DNA from: Geosiphon pyriformis
Taxonomy: Eukaryota; Glomeromycota; Glomeromycetes; Archaeosporales; Geosiphonaceae
Assembly (NCBI GenBank): GCA_016748015.1
Contig: JAAOMT010000128.1
Span: 1,111,471-1,175,470, forward strand
Reading direction: 5' to 3'
Length of the DNA stretch: 64,000 bases
The notes below the pieces were generated by a model. The model was not told the DNA's origin. It searched no databases and saw only the letters and a program-made list of their open reading frames with translations. The position numbers and the translations under genes are program-made. Shown in pieces: positions 9,720 through 20,313 of this stretch (position 1 is the stretch's first letter; the number at the start of each line of letters is the position of its first letter).

Positions 9720-11230
9720 TTAAGTGTTCAAGTTTGGCTGTTGTTTTATTATAACTATTGGTTCTAAATTTCGGGGAATATCTTCAGGATTAATTAAAAG
9801 AGAATGTGTACCAATTTGTGGAATTAATGGTTCAAAATTGTTTCTGGAATAATAGTGTTTCAATCTATCTCTATGTGCAACTTTTGCTAGTACTTTGTTA
9901 TCAAGTCTTAACTTGTATAATCTATTGCCTAGAATTTCGTGAATATAAAATGGTCCATCCTATTTGTTTTTAAATTTTCCACTCCATTGTTTTTCAGCCT
10001 TAGTTCTGTATAAAAGAACTTTATTTCCAGCTTTAAATTCGTTGGTTATGGATGGTAATTTGTTGTCATGTCTTTTTTTTTGTTGAGCTTGAGAATGTTT
10101 AATATGAGTTGCTGCTATCTTTCTTTTTCCTTTTAGTGTACTAAAAAGAGTGTAGGCCTTTTTTTGGAGTGTTTCTTGAAAGTTTTCTTCATTAATTGGT
10201 TGCACTGGATATGTTTCCACTGTGAAATTAATTGGTAGTGTTGCTGTTTTTTTATAAATAAGACCAAATAGTGTGTGTTTTGTAGTATTTTGTTTTAGTG
10301 TTCTGTATGCTAGTAACACTGATGGAATAAAGATATCCCATTCTTGCTCAAAATTTGTTGAAACTTTGGCTAAAGATTTACACAATGTTCTGTTGAAACA
10401 TTCTACAAGTTCATTTGTTTGAGGGTAATAAGGTGATAATAAAAGTCTTTTGACATTGAACCATTCACAAATTTCTTGTATCAAGTTGTTCACAAAATGT
10501 GTTCTTTGATCAGATAAAAGTTCAATTGGGCATCCATGTTTACAAATAATGTCTTCATAAATAAAATTTGCTACTGATTTTGCATCTGCTCTTTGGATGG
10601 CTCTAGTTTCAGGCCATTTGGTGAGATAATCTACTGCTACTGCAATATAGCAATTTTCTTGGATTGTGATAAGTAATGGTCCGACTAAATCAATTCTAAC
10701 TCTGTCAAAAAGTTGTCCAATTTTGATTGGATTTAAAGGTTCTGTGGGGTGAGTTCTTTCTCTTTTTTGACAACTATCACAAGATTCTACATATTGTCAA
10801 ATGTCTTTTTGTATGTGAGGCCAAAAATAATGTTCAAGAATTCTTTGAATTGTTCCATCTCTTCCCAAGTGTGCTGAAGATAGATCTGTGTGCATGTTGT
10901 ATAAAATTGTTTCTTTTTTATTTTCTTGTATTAATCTGAATGGTTGGTTTAGATTTCTGTGATTTTTATAATAGATTTTGTTATGGTGTATAAAATATTG
11001 TTTTGATTGGTGTTGTAAATAATGTTTTTCACTTGGAAACCAGTTTTCTGGCATAGTAAGGGTCTCCAAATAATTTTTAAGATTGCTGTAATTTCTGAGA
11101 TCTATTCTTGTTTGGTTATTTTGTTGGTAGGTTAGTAAGTTGTAGTGGAATTGTTGTCAGTATTAATCTTGTCTTATTCTTGAGAAACTATCAACATTGG
11201 TATGTAGTTTTTCTGGTTTGTGGTGTACAA
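9720..11230 (-). pseudogene. Integrase (element C)
   Basis: This is the last part of the pol frame. Minus-strand order is an HHCC zinc region (NMHTDLSSAHLG, then SCDSCQ) near 10890-10770, the catalytic core with DLVGPL and LLSDQRTHF, the Glu region near 10400 (NELVECFNRTL), and a GPY/F module (DGPFYIHEILGN) ending QQPNLNT at 9720. A stop before DGPF replaces the Trp codon seen in D (TGG to TAG), and another lies near 10800. Core acidic residues appear present. It is in frame with RT upstream. Confidence 0.88.
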
Positions 11231-12779
11231 TATATCTGTAGTCTGCTAAGAAGTCATTCTATTGAGACTGTTTGGCACTTTGTTCAGTTTTTTTTTTATT
11301 AAGCCATTTGAGGCCAATATTGTCAGTTATTATGTTAAATTCTTTTTCATTCTTCAGGTATTGTTGAAAGTGTTTAAGAGCCCAGATAACTGCAGCAGCT
11401 TCTAATTCAGTTGAGCCATATTTAAGTTCTGTTGGCTTGAGAGTTTTACTAGCATAAGCAATGACTTGTTTCTGCTTATTTTCGTCCAATTGTGATAGAA
11501 TGGCACCAAATGCCATGTGTGAAGCATCAGTGGCTAGTTGAAATTGTTTGTTAAAATCTGGATAAGCAAGAACTGGGGCTGTTGTTAATTTTGTCTTGAG
11601 AGTGTCAAATGCTTTTTGTTGTTCTTTTGTCCATTTGTATGGCACATTTTTGTTGGTGAGATAATTGAGTAGTTTGGCAATTTCTGAGAATCTCTTTATG
11701 AATTTCCAATAGTAAGAGGCTAATCCTACAAATCCTCTTAATTTTGTGGTATTTTTGGAAGTTTGGAAGTTTTTGACAGCACTAATTGTTCCAGGTTTTG
11801 GTTTGACTCCATCTTTGCTTACAATGTGCCCAAGAAAAATTAAGCTTGTTTTTCCAAAGTGACATTTCTCAATGTTTAACTTTAATCTTGCTTTCTGTAA
11901 TTATTGAAAAACTTCTTGTAAGTGAATGAGGTAAGCTTCAAAGCTTGGTGAGTATATATCAGTGTCATCAAGATAGACAACTACTGATTGCCACAAGAGT
12001 CTTTCATATACAACATCCATAAGTTGTTGAAATGTTGCTGGTGTATTGCAGAGTCCAAAAGGCATAACATTGAACTCATAGTTTTCTTCTTGAGTGGTGA
12101 ATGCTGTTTTGGGTCTATTTTTCAGGTCCATTTCGACTTGTTAGTATCCACTTTCCAGGTTTAAAGTTGAGAAGAACTTGGCTTTTCCTAGAGCATCTAG
12201 CATGTCATCAATTCTTGGAAGAGAGTAGGCATCTCCAATTGTAATACTATTCAGTTGTCTATAATTAACACAGAATCTGATTTTTCTATTTTTCTTTTTA
12301 ACTAAAACTACTGATGAAGTCCAAGGACTTCTTGATGGTTGAATCAATTCATTATTGAGTATTCTTTGGACCTCTTCTTTGATGAATTGGTGGCTGGCAG
12401 GTGACGCTCAATAAGCTTGTTGATGTTTTGATGGAGCATCTCCTGTATGAATCTAATGTTAAACAATATTCATTTTTCCCAGGTCATTGTTGTCTTTTGC
12501 AAATATATCTGCAAATTTAGCTATCAATTGTTTCAATTGTCTTTGTTGTTGAGGTTCTAAGGGACTCATGTTGATTCGAAAGAGTTTTTTTTCCAAAAGA
12601 TGGTAGTTTTCAGTAATGTAAATAATATTTGGATTTGGGAGTAGAGTATGCCTTACAATATCGATGAAATTAGAGACAATTTGAGGGTTTTCATTTTGAA
12701 AAATATTGCTGTGTATAATTCCAATTTCTAATTTGTTTAATAAGACAATAAGATAATTATTGGAGTTGTAGAATGTAAC
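11231..12779 (-). pseudogene. Reverse transcriptase and RNase H (element C)
   Basis: RT copies element RNA into DNA, and RNase H removes the RNA strand. Minus-strand motifs in order are SVVLVKKKNRKIRFCVNYRQ (consensus VDYR), MPFGLCNTPATFQ near 12065, VVVYLDDTDIYSP with an intact YLDD near 11970, and the FLGHIVSKDGVKP thumb motif. The RNase H has ATDASHMAFGAIL, ELEAAAV and ITDN, so D-E-D residues are visible. Stops interrupt at several former Trp, Gln and Arg codons (for example GY* for GYW near 12140). All pieces are in one frame with gag, protease and integrase. Confidence 0.9.
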
Positions 12780-14021
12780 TCAAATTTTTTTTATTCCTTT
12801 GGAAATATAAACGTTTGGAATTGATATTTCATGCTTCAAACAAATTTGTTCATTGGATTCAAAAATTTGTTGGGTAGTAGTAGGTTTTGAGCAAATGTAA
12901 ATTTCGTGATGTTCTTCAAAAGGTGAAATAGTAATTGGTTGGGAAAGTTGAAGAATCTGATGAGATTTATTTTGTATATTAAGGGCTATGTTTACTGGAA
13001 CTGTAAATCGTTCAGTTGAACCAAAACCTTGCATTCCTCTTTCACTTTTTCCCAATTGTTCTCTGTTGTTAACTGATTGTAGACCCGAAATATTAATTAA
13101 GAGTAAGTAAATTGCTTGAACAATTTTTTCAGCATGTTCAATCTTGAATGGTTTGTCTGTTTCATTCTGCAACATGATAGTAATGTCTCCAGTGTATCTT
13201 GCATCTATAACTCCTTCTCTAATATTGAATTTTTTGCTTGCCAATAATGATCTGGAGGCAATTTGAACCATTGCTCTTGGTGGTATTTCAAGAGCAATTT
13301 TGAGATTAATTTTTGTTAAGGACTTTGGTTGAAGAATCAAAGTATCTTTTTCTGGATATCTTAGATCATATCCAGCATCAATTTCATGTGCTTTTTCTGG
13401 TCTGATTCCTTGGCCATAATTGTCGAAATATTTAAGTTGTAGAGGTGATTGTTTTTCAAGAAGATAGATGGGAGTGGTTGGTAGTTTTTCTACTAGTTCA
13501 GATACTCCAAATTCGATTTCATTTTCATCATTCTTATTTGGCAGAGAAATGCTAAGAGCATAGCATTCTAAACACCATTGGTTGTCACAAGGCATAATAC
13601 ATTCTTCACACAATTGAATGTTTATTTGCTCTAATCATTGAATTTGAGCTTCTTTGGTCGGATATGTGTGGCTTGCAATTTGGTAATATGTTTCTGCTTC
13701 ATCTTCATAATCAAATCCAACTAATTCCATGGTGTACTCAATGTATTCAGCTTCTTTTATTTGGCATACATCTTCTTGGGTGGCTCCATTGATTAAAGCC
13801 ATTGCTAAGTCAAAAATCATTTCAGCATTATGTGGGTAATAGTATAGTTTATTAAGAGCACTATTGTATGCTGCATTAAATAGTGTTCCTCTTTTTACTT
13901 TTTCCGAGATTGCTAAAGCATATTGGCAGGTTTGGTCACAAACTCCTCCTCTCATTGCAATATCAATCCAGTTGTATTCTTCTAGTAGCATATTTCCACA
14001 TGTAAGGCAAGGAGTGTTGTC
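12780..14021 (-). pseudogene. Cys-rich region plus dUTPase (element C)
   Basis: This segment lies between protease and RT. The first half has Cys pairs (PCLTCG, VCDQTC, LCEECIMPCDNQWCLEC) and a helical-looking stretch of about 100 residues that I do not recognise. The second half is a trimeric-type dUTPase, which cleaves dUTP to dUMP and limits uracil in new DNA. Visible motifs are AGYDLRY (1), ASRSLL (2), VIDARYTGDI (3), EKIVQ (4) and RGMQGFGSTE (5). Motif 3 normally reads DAGY or similar, so the Arg is a likely inactivating change, and motif 5 has Glu for the last Gly. Two stops lie near 14020 and 13635. Confidence 0.88.
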
Positions 14022-14945
14022 CTATTTTTCACTTTTTTTAGGATATCCAAATCGTTTTTTATGGCATGTTTTGCAAAAGTAGCAGGTACAAGTTTTATAT
14101 TCCTCTTTTGGAAAAATATATGCTTCCATTGATGAAAGTTTCTTGTTGCAATCTTTGCATTTAAGTGGAATATAGGGTGGTTGTTTCCATGGTTCTGGAA
14201 TAGAATATCTAACTTTCTTCCATTCTTTTGATTCTTCAAAAATCTCTTGTTCTGTTTCCTCAGTCCAATTGGATGTTAATCCAAGTGCCATGTAGGTTTT
14301 AATAAGTGGCATTTCTTTCTCTTCTTCAAATTTAAATACTGAGGCTTTTTTTGATTGTTTGTTGAAAGTACCATAAGTAGCAGATACTATAGTGTGTTGT
14401 CCTTGGTATGAGATTTTTAATTCTTGAGTTTCCCAATCTAAGTTTGCATTGGCTTTAAGGAGCCAATTATTTCCGACCAGAGCTTGGTATTGGGGTGCAT
14501 TTATGACTAGCACTTTAACTGGAATGGTGATTCCATTAATGGTGAATGGAAAATTGTCAATTTCTTCTACTGGTGTCTTCTTTATACCATCTGCTGTAAC
14601 AATTACAGTTTGGGCTGGTCTGTTAACAGTTCTTTGAAGCTGTTGTATTAACTGGTAAGTAATAATACTTCCAGCTGATCCACTGTCTAGAATTAATTGG
14701 ATGGGTTTTCCTTTAACTGTAGCTTTAGTATACATAGTAGTAATAGCTTTTTGTTCATTAGCTGCTGCATTACTAAGCAAAAATAATGATTTATTTGCTT
14801 TAAATTCGAATGGGAATATATCTAAGAGGTTGGCATTTTGAGTAATTTGAGCTGGTGGAATGGTATGGTTGGAAGAGTTTGTTCTTGGTACTGCAGCTTC
14901 ACCTTTAGAAAGTGCAGGTTGTTGAAAATCTGATTCTTCAGACAT
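14022..14945 (-). pseudogene. Aspartic protease (element C)
   Basis: This open stretch of 307 codons starts at a real ATG (14945, MSEESDF). It contains a retropepsin-like protease that would cut the Gag-Pol polyprotein. The active site LILDSGSAGSIIT is intact (about 14690-14650). A second conserved block, YQALVGNNWLLK, follows about 80 residues later. After that come KCKDCNKKLSS and CYFCKTCHKK, which begin the Cys-rich region. It is in frame with gag upstream, from which it is parted only by stops, so the ATG is probably internal to a polyprotein rather than a true start. Confidence 0.85.
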
Positions 14946-16112
14946 TGTTAGATAACTGGATTGAGTGTGATAGTGATTGGGTCTTTGCTAACCAGAATTT
15001 CGGGGAACCAATTGGTTATTTGAGTTGATTCTGTTGTTGTTATTCTGAAATTGATTTTGGAATGTGAATTGGTTATGTTGAACTAATCTTCTGGCTGGTA
15101 CTTGATATTGTTGAGTGGGTGGTGTCTGATATTGCTGAATTGGTAAAGGTTGCTGATATTGTTGCTGCATTGATTGTGGAGCTGATTGATAGTAACTGTT
15201 TTAATTTTGTGGTCTTGGTAAATAATAAGTTGGTGGTAAAGATTGGTAATAAAATTGTTGTGGTAAAGAATAACGTTGATTACTCCTATTTCGTTGGTCT
15301 CTTTGCAATTTCCTGCAATCCCATTTCCAGTGTCTTGGAATTCCACAATAATGACAATTTTGAGATTGGTTGTTAGATGATGATCCAAAATTGTTTTGGT
15401 TGCATTGTTGTAAAGGTTGGTATTTTTGTGGTTGTTGCTGTTGTTGTTGGTTTGTAAAGTAGCTTTCAACTTTTTTTGTGAGTTGGTCTATCTTCTCTTC
15501 AGCTGTTGACTGAAAATCTTCTGGTCTGGAGAAATGGTTAAGTAGTGAACTTGGTGTTTGTGGTTGAACAAATGAAATTGGAAATGGTATAATAGAAAGT
15601 GGTAATTTGACACTGATTCTTTGTTCAGATGTTTGCAAGTGTTTGACAGTTGTCTTTTGTAGTATTGGAGTGTTTGGAGTGGTTCTTAAGTATTGCTTCA
15701 ATTTTTGTTTGTCTTTGTTGCTTGTTTCTGTCTCTGATTTAAAATCAATAGAGTATTGAGACTGTACTGGGTAATTTTCTTCACAATACTCAATAATGTT
15801 AAAATTAAGTTCTTGAAAATAGGTAGCAAGTGTTTCACTGTTCAGGTCTTCTGTTCCCAATTGTGAATAGTATACTAAATTATTGTAGAGGTTGCTTCTA
15901 ACTTTTGAAATATTGTAGTTTCCAAAAAGATAATTGTTAATGCAGTTTTTAATGTATTGGTATACTGATTTTTTAATAACTTCAATTCCATCTGGGATGT
16001 TGAATCTTTGTTTGCAGTAGGTGTAAATTGACTGGTAATACTCTAAAGTTGTGTCTGGTGTGGTTGTCACTTTGAAGTTGTTTTTGCTGTATTGTTTCCA
16101 TGGGAAAGCACC
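14946..16112 (-). pseudogene. Gag with nucleocapsid knuckle, capsid deleted (element C)
   Basis: Gag forms the virus-like particle. The N-terminal part (TLEYYQSIYTYCKQRFNIPDG) matches D and E. Then the frame jumps from SRPEDFQS directly to TAEEKIDQLTKKVESYF, skipping about 230 codons that in D (58143-58895) encode the capsid. The jump keeps the frame. The knuckle CHYCGIPRHWKWDC is a complete CX2CX4HX4C. A Gln-rich tail follows, with stops near 15200 and 14985 where D has Gln. No in-frame ATG is present. The frame is open back through the primer site into the LTR. Confidence 0.87.
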
Positions 16113-16115
16113 AAA

Positions 16116-17006
16116 TGTTACTGGAGGTTTTTGGTCTCTTTTCTTAATGTTGTTAATGTTTGTTTGTTGTAAATTCACGTTTTCTAAAAGTAGTTGAACC
16201 TCCAATAACTGAATTTATCTTCAAATTATCTCCTATAATTTGAACTGCTAGGCTTATGAGTGGAATGGCCAATTCCGTGCCTATTTTGTATAGTTACATT
16301 GTAGTAAACATCAACTTTTTCCCAGGAATTGCTCTTCTGAAAGCTCCCTAAAATGTGTAGTTACTTTACTGTGAAAGTCAACTTTTTTACAGAAATCTCA
16401 TCTGTAGGCTACCCTAATGATTGTAATAAGAAAAAAAAAAAAATATAAAAGAAATATAAAAGAAATAGAATTTTGTCAAGGAAATCGTTTTCTATTTAGG
16501 CCTGGAGTCACTAACAGCTTATTGAAATTGGTAGCTAATCAATTTCAAAAACGTTAGTTGTGTTTAAGGGAATTTCAAGTGTAATAATTTTGAGAATTTG
16601 GTTTTCAAATATTTAATTTTTATTTGATTTTGTAAAAAGTGATTTGTTTCAATTAAGATATCTAAAGTAAGATACTATAGTAAGATATGGGAAGGATACA
16701 TTTTCTTGAAGAGAGAAGCTCTTCTTTTATACAACTTGTTGTAGTACTATTCTTGAACTTGCACTTTTCTTTTTTTTTTTAATTTGGGTGAACTAAAGAT
16801 ACATTTCAGCGAATTTACAAGTTATTTCACTGAACTAATGATTATTTCGGCAAATTTTCATTAATTTTAGCGAATTTTAACTATGTTAAATAGTTTAGGA
16901 TATTGTGTAATTTGATCATCTTAATTTCTAGAATACAAATCGGATTATTGATTGAATTATAAGGATAATTTTATGCTAATTAATAACTAAAATTCTACTG
17001 GTAACA
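16116..17006 (-). repeat. Type-2 LTR, 5' LTR of element C
   Basis: This LTR matches the left LTR of C but lacks about 77 bp near the start of U3 (between ATTGATTGA and ATTATAAGG in plus-strand reading). It has five U3 motifs at 16784, 16805, 16826, 16846 and 16866 and a TATA box (CTTTTATA in plus reading, 16724-16731). The left edge joins the candidate primer-binding region. Confidence 0.92.
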
Positions 17007-17226
17007 CCACACCTAAAAACCCAGCATCCAGACCCAAAATAAACATTTTCACACCAGGAAACTTATTCGCAATCCAAGGCTTAACACTGGAGCAAAGCTT
17101 AGTCTCAGTAACTATTAAAATATTATTATTCAAAGCTGTATGCTATTTAATTATGTCATTCTGCTTAGCAGAAACATTTATACTTCTAATATTACAAGTA
17201 GCAATTTTCCAAGTTAAACTATTCAT
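17007..17226 (-). pseudogene. LINE-alpha ORF2 start: endonuclease N-terminus
   Basis: ORF2 opens at ATG 17226-17224, which overlaps the ORF1 stop (TGA 17225-17223) in the string ATGA. The N-terminal endonuclease strand reads ATCNIRSINVSAKQNDII and then VTETKL, where the Glu of ETKL is the expected metal ligand. Element C interrupts it at 17006 after a further 30 residues. In LINE-beta the same segment runs on without a break. Confidence 0.8.
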
Positions 17227-19039
17227 TGGGGAAGGGAAGGGGTTACCACACCACTGCCAAAACGAAAAGAGCCCAAATTATTCAATATTGCCTTAACTGA
17301 ATTCTCCAGAACCACCAGATTAGCTTCTAGGCCACCTACTTTCACAGTTAAAACTTGGGAACCACTTGGAGAAATGTCTTGAAAGATGGCAGTGATCACA
17401 CCAGACACAGGAGGAATAAACAACAGAGTGTCAACAGCCATATCCAGCATCAGGTTGTGTTTGAGAGTGGAAAAAACAGAAACATCTACTGACAAAACAG
17501 CCAGCAACTTGTCCAGCTTATGTGAAATATCAGCCATCTGATCAAACACATTTTCAAGTGAACACTTGAGAACACTAATATACAAAGCCAGAATTATAAC
17601 TGCAGGCATCAAACTATCATGTCTGAATTGGTCTCAATAAATAGTGTAGAAGATAAAATTTTAGGGGAGCCACTTACTACAAAAGCCCAAGTCGTACCAC
17701 CAAAGAAGATTAAATGAGACATGGAAGCTTGCTTTTTGGCATAGATGAATACAAGGTGCTTTTTATCTGAATCAGAACAAAGAAATCTTTTTTTGAAACT
17801 CTGTCCAAAGTTTTTCTCACTACTGTTACATTTAGAGGAAATGTGACCAAAATTACCATATGTGGCACACTTAGGAGAAAACAAACCAGTTCAGATGAGG
17901 TTGACACTCTTAAACACTAGTATAAAACAAATGGCAGCCTCTTTGATATCTTCAAAATCAAAACATATGACAATATAGCAGACTCTTGTATAAGATACTA
18001 AGTTCCTAAAAATATAGCAAGTTTTTTCATCATATGACTAGACCAGACCCAAGAAATTGTGGGTAGTCATGCTCATTGGCAGAGTATATAAGAGAGCATG
18101 ATAGCTGTTTCTTAAATTTCACGTTTGTTTGTCAGTATTGGCTTTGGCAACACACACCAAGTCCTTACCTAGCAAAATTGACCATTTAGATGCAACCAGG
18201 TCAGTGACCTAAGAATTCTCAAATTTCACCAGCACTTTCTGCCAAAAACCAATCAGCTGTATTTTGATTGAAAAAATTTTTCCATACTTGACCAAAGCTG
18301 ACTTAACTGCTGATTTGGGCAGATTGACCAGAATCTTTTTGATAACAATTTTCTGATCTGATCATATGCTGATCTTCTTTAGATCAGCATTGACAACAAT
18401 ATTCTTAGACACAGCCAACTGTTTAGCCAAAGTGAGACTGGATTCAGATGTGAAAGATGCCTTAATGATGCCTGGAAATTTTGATGGAGTCAATACACTC
18501 CCAAAATTATCAATTTTGTAGAATAGCTTTCTGACACCCTTGAGTTTGTCATGTAAAGTACTTTTAAGAACAGCCAACAGACCAATATTGAGCACAAAGA
18601 ATTTGGTCAGTTCAAAGCAGAGTCTCTTCTTAACAGGAGCAACTGGACGAAAAGGGGATTTCAAAGAAACAGGGGAAGGTAAGTTCATGTCAACATTATC
18701 AATGATAGAGCCAAAATCACAGAGACCCAAAGATGAAGTCTTTACTATACCAGAGTTGAAGCATTTAGCCTTTAAGGTGTTGGTACAAGAGCCCAGTAGC
18801 CTATCACTCTCACTACCAGTACCATAGCCCAAGTCTTTGCCCATCTCATGCCCTAACTTTTCATTAGAAGAAATATCTATGTTTTCATATTGGCCAAGAT
18901 TGCTTGCAGATAATTTGAAAAACAAATCAGCTTTGTCATCCAAGTGTTTAACTTTTCCAAGCAAAACCTTTGGTTTTTGCCTTAGACTACCACTCACAGA
19001 GCTTGTAGTGGCACCTCTGACTAATTTCTTTATAGACAT
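17223..19039 (-). pseudogene. LINE-alpha ORF1: RRM-like and CCHC nucleic-acid-binding protein
   Basis: ORF1 proteins coat LINE RNA. The first in-frame ATG is at 19039-19037 (MSIKKLVRGATTSS). The frame is long and open to 18362 with a conserved core ELTKFFVLNIGLLAVLKSTL and ASFTSESSLTLAKQLAVSKN. An RRM-like region follows in 18360-18130. A knuckle, CATYGNFGHISSKC, lies near 17870-17830, with Tyr in place of the second Cys. The C-terminal part ends ...GVVTPSLPQ at 17223. Frameshifts or stops occur near 18360 and 17900-17600. LINE-2 ORF1 is a more divergent relative. Confidence 0.82.
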
Positions 19040-19215
19040 AGTGTTGACAGCATCAGATACCAAAGGAACAACAAAAGGATTGGTAAGTTGAGAAATTGTG
19101 AAAACCAAGCAAAATTAAAAGATAAGAAAAGATATAAAAAAAAAACAAAAACTTCTTCAGAAAATATGCTATTTCAGGAATTTGGGATGTAGAAGAGAAA
19201 GAAATTCTTAATTTT

Positions 19216-19981
19216 TTAAACAAATTTACTTATTAAAAAATAAAATAAAAACAGAATTAATACATAAATTATTTAAATTTATTGTAATTAATTTTACAAA
19301 TTTTTTAAATTTTAATATATTAATTTTTAAGTTATTAATTTTAATAATAAAAATTTTTAAATTGCTTATATTTAAAATTAAAACCTAATATTACTAAATA
19401 AATGCAGTAAAAACATAATAAACTTGTTTATAACTATATCTAATAAGTAATTATAACAAAATATTAATTATATTAAGAGTTAACAAAAAAAACTAATATA
19501 TTTAATTTGCTAAATAATCTAAAAATTTGATTAAATAAAAGTATTAAAAACCATTCTAACCAATTTTTTACTGAAAAAATAAATAATAAAAAAGATGATT
19601 TAATATTAAATAAAAAAAAACCACCAAAATATAAACCAAAAAAAAACACTAAAATATTTATTATTAGTTATTTAATTCCAAAAAATATTTTTTAAAAACA
19701 TTAATCAAATAAAAAACCATTTTTTTGGCATAAATAATTGTCAATCTGTTTTTATTAAAATTTAAAAAGGCTTTTTAGTTTTAAAAAATAAAGTTTTATT
19801 TAATTTACATATTAATACAACATAACCAAATTTTTTATAATTTAAATACAAGAAAGAATCTAACTTAATTTAATTTTAACTACAGTTTTTAAGAATTAAA
19901 ATTATAGTTAAAATTAATATTAAACTTTTATTGAATTCAAAGCAAACAATAATATATTTTACATAAATATATATAAAATAA
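19216..19981. other. AT-rich spacer between head-to-head LINEs
   Basis: About 0.77 kb made almost entirely of A and T, with homopolymer and TTAAAT-like runs. I see no coding potential, repeat unit or RNA gene. It separates the 5' ends of LINE-alpha and LINE-beta. It could be two back-to-back LINE 5' regions or unrelated spacer. Confidence 0.6.
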
Positions 19982-20150
19982 AAAAACTTCTTTCTTTCCT
20001 ATGTCCCAAATTCCTGAAATAGTGCATTTTCTGAAGAAGTTTTTGTTTTTTTTTATATCTTTTCTTATCTTTTAATTTTGCTCAGTTTTCATAATTTCTC
20101 AACTCACTAATTCTTTTGTTGTCCCTTTGGCATCTGATGCTGTCAACACT

Positions 20151-20313
20151 ATGTCCATGAAAAAATCAGCCAGAGGTGCCACTACAAGCTCTGTGAGTGA
20201 TAGTCTGAGACAAAAACCAAAGATTTTGCTTGGAAAAGTTAAACACTCGGATGACAAAGCTGATTTGTCTTTCAAATTACCTGCAAGCAATCCTGGCCAA
20301 TACAAGAACATAG
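20151..20313 (+). pseudogene. LINE-beta ORF1, 5' fragment
   Basis: ATG 20151 opens MSMKKSARGATTSS, which matches LINE-alpha ORF1. The frame runs to PASNPGQYKNI, where the element B LTR begins at 20314. The continuation DISFDEKLGHKMGK appears at 30473, right after the other LTR. LINE-alpha shows the uninterrupted order. The frame itself has no stop in this piece. Confidence 0.85.

Larger units (their letters stand above)
7888..17006 (-). mobile_element. Element C: complete type-2 Ty3/Gypsy with dUTPase and ORF3
   Basis: A 9.1-kb element lies on the minus strand between two LTRs (16116-17006 is 5', 7888-8858 is 3'). CCAC at 7884-7887 and 17007-17010 is a 4-bp target duplication. Removing the element rejoins the LINE-alpha endonuclease in the same spacing as LINE-beta. 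The order is gag, protease, Cys-rich region, dUTPase, RT, RNase H, integrase, ORF3. The 16205-9720 stretch is a multiple of three, and every domain lies in the same frame, interrupted only by stops. It lacks the capsid region that D has, so it could not have been autonomous after that loss. Confidence 0.93.
2571..19215 (-). mobile_element. LINE-alpha, interrupted by elements A, C and a solo LTR
   Basis: This is a non-LTR retrotransposon on the minus strand. Its 5' leader starts near 19215, ORF1 occupies 19039-17223 and ORF2 starts at 17226. It is split by Gypsy element C (7888-17006), by an LTR-like insertion (5510-6919) and at its 3' side by element A. The three LINE pieces join without loss when compared with LINE-beta. 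Its 3' end lies left of the window. It is the same subfamily as LINE-beta, at roughly 90 percent identity in stretches compared by eye, with most differences being transitions. Confidence 0.88.

Noticed and set aside
15119-15376. Open frames on the plus strand opposite gag (also 57618-58063)
   Set aside because: They are the complement of the Gln/Asn-rich gag tail, whose CAA and AAC codons give Val, Leu and Ile on the other strand. They match no protein I know.
19216-19981. A centromere or replication origin in the AT-rich spacer
   Set aside because: Base composition alone is not evidence, and similar blocks precede other LINEs.
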